A DNA stretch of 64,000 nucleotides from contig CAMFGY010000003.1 in assembly GCA_945952065.1 (NCBI GenBank), positions 62,001 to 126,000 of the forward strand, given 5' to 3'. A model generated the notes under the pieces. It searched no databases, was not told the origin of the DNA, and saw nothing but the letters and a program-made list of their open reading frames with translations. This stretch comes from an uncultured Burkholderiales bacterium (GTDB taxonomy: Bacteria > Pseudomonadota > Gammaproteobacteria > Burkholderiales > Burkholderiaceae_C). Every line of letters starts with the position of its first letter. Position 1 is the stretch's first letter. The position numbers and the translations under genes are program-made. This document shows positions 15,042 through 24,157 of the stretch, one piece after another.

Positions 15042-15599
15042 ATGCTAATTGGCTATGCCCGTGTATCTACGGCAGAGCAAGACCCGGAAATGCAACTGCG
15101 AGCCCTTAAGGCCGCAGGCGTGCGCCGTGTTGTCCATGAGTACCGAAGCGGCGCCAGTGTGCGCCCCGAGCTGGATAAGCTCTTGACCAGGCTAAAGCCG
15201 GGTGACGTTCTCATGGTCTACAAAGTGGACCGCCTGGCGCGCAGCCTGGCGGATCTGTTGCGCGTGCTGGCCGAGGTGTCAGCAGCCGGCGCCAGCTTCA
15301 AAAGCCTTACCGAACCCATCGACACGACCACGCCAGCGGGCCGCATGCTGATTCAGTTGCTTGGATCTTTCGCGGAGTTCGAACGCGCCATCATCATCGA
15401 AAGATGCAGCGCAGGGCGCGCCGTGGCGGTGCAGAGGGGTGTGAGATTCGGCCGGCCTCGCGTGCTGACCGAATCGCAGATCGAAAAGGCTCAGTTGATG
15501 GATGCCGAAGGGTACACAGCGCCAGAGATAGCGCGTCGATACGGTTGCCACCCGGACACCGTGCGCCGCGCGCTGGGCCGGCGCGGAGCCCTGGTGTAG
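15042..15599 (+). CDS. Small serine recombinase (resolvase/invertase family)
   Basis: MLIGYARVSTAEQDPEMQLRALKAAG…VYKVDRLARSLADL…GRMLIQLLGSFAEFER plus C-terminal HTH YTAPEIARRYGCHPDTVRRAL. Confidence 0.9.
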   Translation: MLIGYARVSTAEQDPEMQLRALKAAGVRRVVHEYRSGASVRPELDKLLTRLKPGDVLMVYKVDRLARSLADLLRVLAEVSAAGASFKSLTEPIDTTTPAGRMLIQLLGSFAEFERAIIIERCSAGRAVAVQRGVRFGRPRVLTESQIEKAQLMDAEGYTAPEIARRYGCHPDTVRRALGRRGALV

Positions 15600-15683
15600 A
15601 ACATGGCTAAACTCGTATGTTTTGCGGCGCAGCATTTCGTCCGCAGGCCTTTTCCGAAGCCTTTCTCCCAAGGAGACCCTGTC

Positions 15684-16913
15684 TTGTTGAAGCCCACGCT
15701 CAAGTCCCGCAAGCTGGCCAATGTCTGCTATGACATTCGCGGACCCGTGCTCGACAAGGCGCGGCAGATGGAGGAAGAAGGGCACAAGATCATCAAGCTG
15801 AACATCGGCAATATTGCTGCATTCGGCATTGAGCCGCCCGAAGAGATCGTGCAAGACATGATCCGCAATCTGCCTGCCGCGGCCGGCTACACCGACTCCA
15901 AGGGCTTGTTCGCGCCACGCAAAGCGGTGGTGCACTACTGCCAGGAAAAGAAGATTGCTGGCGTCACCATCGACGATGTTTACTTGGGCAATGGCGCTTC
16001 GGAATTGATCGTGATGGCGCTCAACGCCTTGCTCGATACCGGCGACGAGGTCTTGCTGCCTGCGCCTGACTACCCGCTCTACACCGCTGCGGTGGCCTTG
16101 TCGGGCGGCACGCCGGTGCACTATGTTTGCGACGAGCAAAGCGACTGGATGCCCGATATCGAGGACATCAAGCGCAAGATCACGCCCAACACCCGGGCCA
16201 TCGTGGTCATCAACCCCAACAACCCGACCGGCGCGCTGTATCCCGACAGCGTGTTGCAAGAGATCGTCGAAGTGGCGCGTCAGCACCAGCTCATCATCAT
16301 GGCCGATGAGATCTATGACAAAACGCTGTTCGACGGCAACACCCACACCAGCATTGCCTCTTTGGCCGACGATGTGCTGTGCCTGACCTTCAATGGCTTG
16401 TCCAAGAACTACCGCTCTTGCGGCTACCGCGCTGGTTGGATGGTGGTGTCGGGAGAGAAGCGCCACGCCAAGGACTACATCACCGGCCTGAATATGTTGG
16501 CCTCGATGCGCTTGTGCGCCAACACACCGGGTCAGCTGGCGATTCAAACCGCCCTGGGCGGCTATCAAAGCATCAAAGATTTGGTGGCGCCGACCGGGCG
16601 CCTGTGCCGCCAGCGCGACCTGGCCTATGACTTGCTGACGCAGATTCCTGGCGTGAGCGTGGTCAAGCCGAAAGCGGCGCTCTATATGTTCCCCCGCCTG
16701 GACCCGAAGATCTACCCGATCGAGGATGACCAGCAGTTCGCTTATGAGCTGCTGGCCGAGGAAAAGGTGCTGATCGTGCAAGGGACGGGCTTCAACTGGA
16801 TCGCCCCCGATCATTTCCGACTGGTGTTCTTGCCCAACTCCGACGACCTGCAAGACGCGGTGGGTCGGATCGAGCGATTCTTGAGCCATTACCGCAAGCG
16901 CGCGGGCCGCTGA
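15684..16913 (+). CDS. alaA: Pyridoxal phosphate-dependent aminotransferase (AlaA-like)
   Basis: KSRKLANVCYDIRGPVLDKARQMEEEGHKIIKLNIGN…; probable TTG start after AAGGAG. Confidence 0.88.
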   Translation: MLKPTLKSRKLANVCYDIRGPVLDKARQMEEEGHKIIKLNIGNIAAFGIEPPEEIVQDMIRNLPAAAGYTDSKGLFAPRKAVVHYCQEKKIAGVTIDDVYLGNGASELIVMALNALLDTGDEVLLPAPDYPLYTAAVALSGGTPVHYVCDEQSDWMPDIEDIKRKITPNTRAIVVINPNNPTGALYPDSVLQEIVEVARQHQLIIMADEIYDKTLFDGNTHTSIASLADDVLCLTFNGLSKNYRSCGYRAGWMVVSGEKRHAKDYITGLNMLASMRLCANTPGQLAIQTALGGYQSIKDLVAPTGRLCRQRDLAYDLLTQIPGVSVVKPKAALYMFPRLDPKIYPIEDDQQFAYELLAEEKVLIVQGTGFNWIAPDHFRLVFLPNSDDLQDAVGRIERFLSHYRKRAGR

Positions 16914-16969
16914 AGCAGCAGGCAAGTCACCCCAACCCTTTTGCGAATTCTGAAGAGAAGATGGAAGCC

Positions 16970-18280
16970 ATGAAACCGATCAAAGTCGGCCTGCTGGGCC
17001 TGGGCACCGTGGGCAGCGGCACTTTCAATGTCTTGCGTCGCAACCAGACCGAGATCAAGGGCCGCGCCGGTCGTGGCATTGAAGTGGCCATGGTGTGCCG
17101 CCGCAATGTGGCGCTGGCCAAGCAGATCGTGGGCGACGCCGTACCGGTCACTGCCGACCCTTTTGAGATCATCCGCAACCCCGAGATCGACATCGTGGTT
17201 GAAACCATTGGCGGCTGTGATCTGGCCCGCACCCTGGTGCTGGAAGCCATTGCCCAGGGCAAGCATGTGGTCACCGCCAACAAGGCCTTGCTGGCGGTGC
17301 ATGGCACCGAGATCTTTGCCGCTGCGCGCGACAAGGGCGTGATGGTGGCGTTTGAGGCGGCCGTCGCGGGTGGCATCCCCATCATCAAGGCCTTGCGCGA
17401 AGGCCTGACCGCCAACCGCATTGAGTGGATTGCCGGCATCATCAACGGCACCACCAACTTCATCTTGTCGGAGATGCGCAGCAAGGGCCTGGACTTTGGC
17501 ACCGTGCTGAAAGAAGCCCAGCGCCTGGGCTATGCCGAGGCCGACCCGACATTTGATGTGGAGGGCGTGGACGCGGCGCACAAGCTGACCTTGATGAGCG
17601 CCATCGCCTTTGGCGTGCCGGTGCAGTTTGACAAAGCCCATGTGGAAGGCATCAGCCAGCTGCAAGCGGCGGACATCAAGTACGCCGAGCAGCTGGGCTA
17701 TCGCATCAAGCTGCTGGGCCTGACCCGCCGCCGCGACAATGGCATTGAGCTGCGGGTGCACCCCACCTTGGTGCCCATGAGTCGCCTGATCGCCAATGTG
17801 GAGGGCGCCATGAATGCGGTGGTGGTGCAGGGCGATGCCGTGGGCACCACGCTGTATTACGGCAAGGGCGCCGGCGCCGAGCCTACGGCCTCGGCCGTGA
17901 TTGCCGATCTGGTCGACATCACCCGTTTGCACACCGCCGACCCTGACCACCGCGTGCCGCATCTGGCCTTCCAACCCGATGCCATGAGCGACACCCCGGT
18001 GCTGGCCATGCAAGAGGTACAGACCAGCTTCTACCTGCGCCTGCGCGTGGCCGACGAGGCCGGTGTGCTGTCCAGCATCACCGCCATCCTGGCAGAGAGC
18101 GATATCTCCATCGACGCGGTGCTGCAGCGCGAGTCCAATGAGGGCGAGCGTCAGACCGATCTCATCATCCTGACCCACCAGACCCATGAAGGCGGCATGA
18201 ACAAGGCTCTGGCCCGTATGCAGGGGCTGCCGACGGTGTTGGCGCCCATCGTGCGCCTGCGCAAGGAAGAGTTGGCATGA
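16970..18280 (+). CDS. hom: Homoserine dehydrogenase
   Basis: MKPIKVGLLGLGTVGSGTF…GIINGTTNFILSEM, C-terminal ACT-like domain. Confidence 0.95.
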   Translation: MKPIKVGLLGLGTVGSGTFNVLRRNQTEIKGRAGRGIEVAMVCRRNVALAKQIVGDAVPVTADPFEIIRNPEIDIVVETIGGCDLARTLVLEAIAQGKHVVTANKALLAVHGTEIFAAARDKGVMVAFEAAVAGGIPIIKALREGLTANRIEWIAGIINGTTNFILSEMRSKGLDFGTVLKEAQRLGYAEADPTFDVEGVDAAHKLTLMSAIAFGVPVQFDKAHVEGISQLQAADIKYAEQLGYRIKLLGLTRRRDNGIELRVHPTLVPMSRLIANVEGAMNAVVVQGDAVGTTLYYGKGAGAEPTASAVIADLVDITRLHTADPDHRVPHLAFQPDAMSDTPVLAMQEVQTSFYLRLRVADEAGVLSSITAILAESDISIDAVLQRESNEGERQTDLIILTHQTHEGGMNKALARMQGLPTVLAPIVRLRKEELA

Positions 18281-19755
18281 TGGACCGATCCCACACAGCT
18301 CAGCCCCCAGCGGGCGCACAAAGTTCCCCTGACGCAGCCCAGCGGAAAGCTCGCTACATCAGCACCCGTGGCGACAAGACCGAGCGCCGCTTCTGCGAAA
18401 TCCTGCTGGAAGGCCTGGCCCCCGATGGTGGCCTTTACCTGCCGGTGAGCTATCCGCAGATCGACGCCGCCAAGCTGGCGCGTTGGCGCGGCCTGAGCTA
18501 TGCCGAGCTGGCGTTTGAGATTTTGTCGCTCTATATCGACGACATCCCGGCCGAAGACCTGCGTGCCATCACCCAGCGCACCTATACCGAAGCGGTGTTC
18601 GGCACGCCTGAGATCACGCCGCTCAAGACCCTGGAGCCTGGGCTGGCGCTGCAGGCCTTGTCCAACGGCCCGACCTTGGCCTTCAAAGACATGGCCATGC
18701 AGCTGCTGGGCCAGTTGTTCGAATACGAGTTGGCGCGGCGCGGCGAGACGCTCAACATCCTGGGCGCCACCTCGGGCGACACCGGCAGCGCGGCTGAGTA
18801 CGCGATGCGCGGCAAGGCCGGTGTGAATGTATTCATGCTCAGCCCACATGGTCGCATGAGCCCCTTCCAGCAGGCGCAGATGTTCAGCCTGCAAGATGCC
18901 AACATCCACAACCTCGCCATCGAAGGCGTGTTTGACGATTGCCAAGACATCGTCAAGGCGGTGTCCAACGATCTGGACTTCAAGCGCAAGTACAAGATCG
19001 GCACCGTCAACTCGATCAACTGGGCGCGTTTGCTGGCTCAGGTGGTCTATTACTTTGCGGGTTACTTCCAAGCCACCCGGTCCAACGACGAAAAGATCAG
19101 CTTCACCGTGCCCTCGGGCAATTTCGGCAATGTCTGCGCCGGCCATGTGGCGCGCATGATGGGCTTGCCGATTGCGCATCTGGTGGTGGCCACCAATGAA
19201 AACGATGTGCTGGATGAGTTCTTCCGCACCGGCGTTTACCGGGTGCGCGGCAGTGCGGAAACGCATGAGACGTCCAGCCCCTCGATGGACATCTCCAAGG
19301 CCAGCAATTTCGAGCGCTTTGTGTTTGATTTGTTGGGCCGCGACGGCGCGCGGGTGAAGGCTTTTTTTGCTGATGCCCTCAACAGCCAGGGCCGCTTTGA
19401 GCTCAGCCCGGCTGAGCATGCGGCGATTGCGCCTTATGGCTTTCAGTCGGGCCGTAGCAGCCATGCCGATCGTTTGGCCACCATCCGCGCGACCTATCAG
19501 CGTTATGGCGTCATCGTGGACACCCATACCGCCGACGGCCTCAAAGTGGCGCAAGAAAAGCGCGAGCCGGGCGTGCCCATGCTGGTCTTGGAGACCGCGC
19601 TGCCGGCCAAGTTTGCCGCCACCATTGAAGAGGCCTTGCAAGTCACGCCGCCGCGTCCTGCGGGCTTGGAAAATATCGAGGCCTTGCCCAAGCGGGTCAC
19701 GGTCTTGCCGGTTGATGTCGAGGCTGTGAAGTCATTCCTTGTCGCCCATGTCTGA
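18277..19755 (+). CDS. thrC: Threonine synthase
   Basis: STRGDKTERRFCEILLEGLAPDGGLYLP…TLAFKDMAMQLLG. Confidence 0.95.
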   Translation: MMDRSHTAQPPAGAQSSPDAAQRKARYISTRGDKTERRFCEILLEGLAPDGGLYLPVSYPQIDAAKLARWRGLSYAELAFEILSLYIDDIPAEDLRAITQRTYTEAVFGTPEITPLKTLEPGLALQALSNGPTLAFKDMAMQLLGQLFEYELARRGETLNILGATSGDTGSAAEYAMRGKAGVNVFMLSPHGRMSPFQQAQMFSLQDANIHNLAIEGVFDDCQDIVKAVSNDLDFKRKYKIGTVNSINWARLLAQVVYYFAGYFQATRSNDEKISFTVPSGNFGNVCAGHVARMMGLPIAHLVVATNENDVLDEFFRTGVYRVRGSAETHETSSPSMDISKASNFERFVFDLLGRDGARVKAFFADALNSQGRFELSPAEHAAIAPYGFQSGRSSHADRLATIRATYQRYGVIVDTHTADGLKVAQEKREPGVPMLVLETALPAKFAATIEEALQVTPPRPAGLENIEALPKRVTVLPVDVEAVKSFLVAHV

Positions 19756-20998
19756 AGCTGTTGTTGCACCGCGCGCGCCGCTGCAAAGTCTGGATGAGGC
19801 TTTGCAGCGGCTGTTGACGACTGTTGTGCCGCTGGGTCAAAGCGAAACTCTGGCCACCACCGACTGTTTGGGTCGGGTCTTGGCCGCCGATGTGGTGTCG
19901 GCGCTGGACGTGCCGCCGGCCGACAACACCAGCATGGATGGCTATGCGCTCTGTGCTGCCGATGTGAGCGAGGTGGGCCGTGTGCTGCCGGTGGCGCAGC
20001 GGGTGCCGGCCGGCGTGGTCGGCGCGCTTCACCAGCCCGGTACGGCCGCGCGCATCTTCACCGGCGCGCAGATCCCCATCGGTGCGGATGCGGTGGTGAT
20101 GCAGGAGCAGTGCGAGGCTGCGCCCGGCGAAGGCCTGGGCAGTGTGCGCATCAATGCCGCAGTGCAAGCGGGGCAGTGGATTCGTCGTCGCGGCGAAGAC
20201 GTGCAGCAAGGCAGCACCGTCTTGGCCGCCGGCGCTCGCTTGGATGCGGCCGCGCTGGGCCTGGCCGCCACGGTCGGCGCGGCACACTTGCAAGTGGCAC
20301 GGCGCCCGCGCGTGGCGTTGTTTTCCACTGGCGATGAATTGGTGATGCCGGGTGAGCCGCTCAAGCCCGGCGCCATTTACAACTCCAACCGATTCACCTT
20401 GCGGGCCATGCTGCAAGGCTTGGGCTGCGAGGTGGTCGATCTGGGCATCGTGCCGGATCGTCTGGATGCCACCCGCGCCGCTTTGCGCGAGGCGGCCGCC
20501 AGCGCCGACCTGATCATCACCTCGGGCGGCGTGTCGGTGGGGGAGGAAGACCATCTGCGCCCCGCCGTGCAGGCCGAAGGGCAACTGGACTTGTGGCAGA
20601 TCGCCATCAAGCCGGGCAAGCCTCTGGCCTTTGGTCGCGTCAATTCGGCGCAGGGCGGGGCATGGTTCATCGGGCTGCCGGGCAATCCGGTGTCCAGCTT
20701 TGTGACCTTTGCCTTGCTGGTGCGGCCGGTGATTCTGCGCCTGCAGGGCGCGAGCCGGCTGGCGCCACGCGGCATGATGCTGCGCGCTGACTTTGCCTGG
20801 CCCAAGCCGGATCGTCGTCGCGAGTTCTTGCGCGTGCGCCTGAACGAGGCGGGCGGGCTGGAGCTCTTCCCCAATCAAAGCTCCGGTGTGCTGACCTCTT
20901 GTGTTTGGGCCGACGGCCTGCTGGACAACCCCCCGGCTCAGACCATTGAACCCGGTCAGATGGTGCGTTATTTGCCGATGTCGGAATTGCTGCAATGA
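19748..20998 (+). CDS. moeA: Molybdopterin molybdotransferase
   Basis: DNTSMDGYAL, RIFTGAQIPIGADAVVMQE, TSGGVSVGEED, GLPGNPVSSFV. Confidence 0.95.
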   Translation: MSEAVVAPRAPLQSLDEALQRLLTTVVPLGQSETLATTDCLGRVLAADVVSALDVPPADNTSMDGYALCAADVSEVGRVLPVAQRVPAGVVGALHQPGTAARIFTGAQIPIGADAVVMQEQCEAAPGEGLGSVRINAAVQAGQWIRRRGEDVQQGSTVLAAGARLDAAALGLAATVGAAHLQVARRPRVALFSTGDELVMPGEPLKPGAIYNSNRFTLRAMLQGLGCEVVDLGIVPDRLDATRAALREAAASADLIITSGGVSVGEEDHLRPAVQAEGQLDLWQIAIKPGKPLAFGRVNSAQGGAWFIGLPGNPVSSFVTFALLVRPVILRLQGASRLAPRGMMLRADFAWPKPDRRREFLRVRLNEAGGLELFPNQSSGVLTSCVWADGLLDNPPAQTIEPGQMVRYLPMSELLQ

Positions 20999-21264
20999 AC
21001 AGGCCTGCATCCATTCAAGTCCAGCTGCGCTTCTTCGCTGCTCTGCGTGAGCGTTTGGGTGCTGCTGAAACCCTGCAGGTGCCAGTCGGCACCACGGTGG
21101 CTCAGTTGCGCGAGCTCTTGCAGCGCCGCTCGGCCGATCACGCCGAGCTCTTGGCGCCGGGGCGCGCAGTGCGCAGCGCTTTGAATCAACAGCTCTGCAA
21201 GGAAGACGCAGTGCTCAGCGAGGGCGCCGAAGTGGCGTTCTTTCCGCCCGTCACCGGCGGTTGA
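20995..21264 (+). CDS. moaD: Molybdopterin synthase sulfur carrier subunit
   Basis: RFFAALRERLG…VAFFPPVTGG*. Confidence 0.92.
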   Translation: MNRPASIQVQLRFFAALRERLGAAETLQVPVGTTVAQLRELLQRRSADHAELLAPGRAVRSALNQQLCKEDAVLSEGAEVAFFPPVTGG

Positions 21265-21270
21265 GATCCG

Positions 21271-21675
21271 GTGCAAGGCCTGCACCTCACAGCGGATTTG
21301 CGCGGTGTGCACGCCGAGCTGCCCTTGATGCGGGAGCCCGCCGCGCTGCGCGAGCTCTGCCTGAATGCCGTGCTTGAGGCCGGCTTGGGTGCCGTGGCCG
21401 AGCTGTTCCATCGCTTCGCACCCCTGCCGGGGCAGGCCGGTGGCGCAGACCAGTCCGGCATCACCGGCGTGGTCTTGCTGGCTGAATCGCATTTGGCGGT
21501 GCACACCTGGCCCGAGCTGGGCGGCGTGACTCTGGATGTCTATGTTTGCAATCTGGGCGCTGACAACAGTGCGCGTGCGCAGGCCTTGATGCAGCGCATG
21601 ATCAGCGCCTTTTCGCCCGCCCAGGTGCAGCGCCAGGTTTTGCAGCGTGGCTTGACGCCGGAGGCTCAGCCCTAG
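21271..21675 (+). CDS. speD: S-adenosylmethionine decarboxylase family protein
   Basis: VVLLAESHLAVHTWPELGGVTLDVYVC (canonical ESHxxxHTWPE). Confidence 0.85.
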   Translation: MQGLHLTADLRGVHAELPLMREPAALRELCLNAVLEAGLGAVAELFHRFAPLPGQAGGADQSGITGVVLLAESHLAVHTWPELGGVTLDVYVCNLGADNSARAQALMQRMISAFSPAQVQRQVLQRGLTPEAQP

Positions 21676-22210
21676 TCAGGCTGGCCAACACCTGCTGCGC
21701 TGTGTCGCCCAGCAGGTAGCGCGCACCCGCGCCTCTTTGGGCCGCGCGGTCGCCGGGGTTGTAGAGCCTGCACTTGCTCAAAGACAGGCAGCCACAGCCA
21801 ATGCAGGAGCTCAAGGTATCGCGCAACTGCGTCAGTGCCGAGATGCGTTGATCCAGCAAGGGCCGCCACGAGCGCGACAAGCGCTCCCAATCGGCCACTG
21901 TGGGCGTGCGGCCTTGCGGCAGCTGCGCCAAGGCTGCGCGAATATCGTCCAAGCTCAAGCCCACGGTTTGCGCCGCGCGAATAAAGGCCAGGCGGCGCAA
22001 ATCGCTGCGCGCATAGTGGCGCCGGCCGCTGTCGCTGCGCAGGCTTTGCAAAAGCCCGGCATCTTCATAAAAGCGCAAGGTGCTGGCCGCGATGCCGCTG
22101 CGGCGTACCAGCTCGCCGATGGGTACCCGTTCAGTGGCGCTGGAGTGCGCCGCCTGCGTGGCTTGAGACGCCGATGCCGGGCCGAGAGGGGCTTTTGTCG
22201 CTTGCTTCAT
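21602..22210 (-). CDS. soxR: SoxR-type MerR redox regulator
   Basis: MerR HTH plus CIGCGCLSLSKC [2Fe-2S] motif. Confidence 0.9.
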   Translation of the reverse strand: MKQATKAPLGPASASQATQAAHSSATERVPIGELVRRSGIAASTLRFYEDAGLLQSLRSDSGRRHYARSDLRRLAFIRAAQTVGLSLDDIRAALAQLPQGRTPTVADWERLSRSWRPLLDQRISALTQLRDTLSSCIGCGCLSLSKCRLYNPGDRAAQRGAGARYLLGDTAQQVLASLTRAEPPASSHAAKPGAAPGRAKRR

Positions 22211-22294
22211 GGTGTGTCGATTGTGCTTGACTTCAAGTTCACTTGAACTTCCAGACTAGAGGCCTCGCAGCACTCAACACAGGATTTGACACTC

Positions 22295-23374
22295 ATGAAC
22301 CCGCCCATCTCCAACTTTGCGCAGATCCAGCCCGCCAGCGACTTGCAGGCTTGGTTGCAACGCAGTGCGAATTTCCCCTCCGAGTACGACGATCAGCTTA
22401 GCAGCCATCTGCCCATGGCTTTGCAAGCGCTGCACAGCTTGGGTGCCGATGAGGCACAGATGCAGGCTTTTTTTGATCACTATGTTCAGCGCTTCCAGGG
22501 GGACCATGCCGCGCCCGCGGTTCAGGACTTGCCTGATTGGCAGGCAGGGCTGGGCGATGTGGCGCGCATGGCTGATTTGCGCGCCAGCTTTGAGGCGCAG
22601 CTGGCAGCCCAAGGCGTCGATGAGGTGCTGCGGCGGGTGTTGCCGGTCTTGCTGCCGGGCCTCAGCGCTGCGGCGTTTCATGGGGCGATTCGTCTGGCCC
22701 ATGCGCTGCAGGCCGGGGAGGGCGCTGGCGCCGCGCAGGGCAGTGCACACAGGGCCGAGTTGGCAGCCGCGCTGGCCTACTGGGCCAGCCGCTGGCAGCG
22801 TCTGCCCTCAGCGGGAGCCGCGCTGGCATCAGAGCCGCCGCTGAGCTTGGCGGAATGGTCGGATCGCCTTCAAGCGGGCAGTCGCGGCTGGCGCAGCGAG
22901 GCCCCGCTGATTTTTTTACGCATGAGTGAGGCCAGCGCATTGCCGCTCTACAAGGCGCTGGCGCCGCGTCTGCCTCCGCGGCAGTCCTTGCGCGAGTGCG
23001 TGGCCGATTTGGCTCAGCTCGCCTTGGGCTACTACCTGAGCAGCGCCAACTTCACCGTCTTGCACATGATCACCGGCTTGCGCGCCTTGCGGGTCTTGCT
23101 GCCTTGGCTGCCGCAAAATCTGCAGCAAGATCCTGCGGTGCAAACCTTGTTGGCCGAGGCTTTTGTGGCCGCTTATTTGGCCGGGCGCGTGCAACTGCGG
23201 CCTCAGCTGGCTTCATCCCCGTCGGCGCAGGCGCTTGACTGGCCCACGCTGATCCAGGCCGCCCGTCGCTCCACCGATGACCATGCCATCAAGCTTGTGC
23301 ATGCCTGCCTGGAAGAGTGGCGTGTCTATGGGGATGACCGTTATTTGCGAGCCGCCGAGTTGGCTTTGGCTTGA
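22295..23374 (+). CDS. Questin oxidase-like (DUF4243) family protein
   Basis: NFPSEYDDQLSSHLPMALQALHSLGADEAQMQAFFDHY… pattern; divergent from soxR. Confidence 0.6.
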   Translation: MNPPISNFAQIQPASDLQAWLQRSANFPSEYDDQLSSHLPMALQALHSLGADEAQMQAFFDHYVQRFQGDHAAPAVQDLPDWQAGLGDVARMADLRASFEAQLAAQGVDEVLRRVLPVLLPGLSAAAFHGAIRLAHALQAGEGAGAAQGSAHRAELAAALAYWASRWQRLPSAGAALASEPPLSLAEWSDRLQAGSRGWRSEAPLIFLRMSEASALPLYKALAPRLPPRQSLRECVADLAQLALGYYLSSANFTVLHMITGLRALRVLLPWLPQNLQQDPAVQTLLAEAFVAAYLAGRVQLRPQLASSPSAQALDWPTLIQAARRSTDDHAIKLVHACLEEWRVYGDDRYLRAAELALA

Positions 23375-23465
23375 GTTCAAGCGGGACACTGCGTGACTCC
23401 GCTGGCGCCGTTTTGAGAACAGGGGAAGCACTCGACAGGCAAATTCATCAAGCGCAAAGAAGATA

Positions 23466-23500
23466 AAAAAAGGGCCCATCGAGATGGGCCCTTTCGTCTT
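23466..23500 (-). terminator. Hairpin terminator
   Basis: AAAGGGCCCATC-ga-GATGGGCCCTTT. Confidence 0.75.
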
Positions 23501-23517
23501 CATCAAGCTCGCAAGAA

Positions 23518-24048
23518 TCAGAAGGCGTAGTTCACGCCCAGATTGAACTGGCTGATCTTCACTTTGAATTCATCTTTGCCCGAACCAATCTTGTTCTCGC
23601 CCAGGTAGCTGTACTCGGCGCGCGCGCTCAGGTTCTTGGTGAAGTGGTAGGCAGCGCCGACGCCGACCAGGAACTCATTGTTGTTCACCGAAACATCGGT
23701 TTTGTTGTAGGTCACATCCAAGGAGTTGCGACCATAGCCCAAACGGCCATAGGCGGAGAAGCCATTGGCGATGGGCAGGATGCCCAGCACCGAAGCCTGC
23801 ACGGCATTGGCCGTCACCTTCGTGCCTTCGATCTTCCATTCGCCAAGGCGGCGAACTTGCAGCTCAAAGGCGACATAGTCGTTGAGGGTGTAGCCCAGCG
23901 TGGCGCCAAAGCTGGTCTTGTTTTCCGATTCACCGCCGGATTCAAATTTCGTGGAACCGATGTCGCCACCGACATACAGGCCTGCGTCAGCGGCAGAGGC
24001 GGTGGAGGCGATCACGGCCAGTGCGGCCAGAGCGATGATTTTTTTCAT
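23518..24048 (-). CDS. Outer-membrane beta-barrel protein (OmpA-TM/OmpX-like)
   Basis: Signal peptide MKKIIALAALAVIASTASA; GLYVGGDIG…GVNYAF* ending in an aromatic residue. Confidence 0.85.
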   Translation of the reverse strand: MKKIIALAALAVIASTASAADAGLYVGGDIGSTKFESGGESENKTSFGATLGYTLNDYVAFELQVRRLGEWKIEGTKVTANAVQASVLGILPIANGFSAYGRLGYGRNSLDVTYNKTDVSVNNNEFLVGVGAAYHFTKNLSARAEYSYLGENKIGSGKDEFKVKISQFNLGVNYAF

Positions 24049-24157
24049 GGGTTGTACTTCTTCAATTGAGTGAACTCCTCCCTTTGAGGAGGCGCGCATC
24101 CTACCAAAGGGTTTTTACGGAGATGGCCGCGTGGCTGCAAAAAAGAGACAAGGCGAT

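Larger units (their letters stand above)
4337..15599. mobile_element. Provirus of a tailless DJR-capsid (PM2/corticovirus-like) phage; exact ends unresolved
   Basis: Dense run of small overlapping genes with a divergent repressor, replication gene with iterons, packaging ATPase, candidate DJR MCP, many TM minor proteins, lysozyme/holin and a serine recombinase, located between otherwise chromosomal Mth938-like and alaA genes. Confidence 0.75.

Noticed and set aside
15042-15599. Serine recombinase as part of a Tn3-type transposon
   Set aside because: No transposase or terminal inverted repeats seen; better explained as the provirus recombinase.
4328-15682. Shared 7-mer ACCCTGT at 4328-4334 and 15676-15682 as attL/attR
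   Set aside because: A 7-nt match between two ~100-nt regions is expected by chance; element ends left unresolved.
15279-16925. 548-aa minus-strand ORF over alaA and the recombinase
   Set aside because: Shadow ORF opposite well-recognised genes; no family-like motifs.
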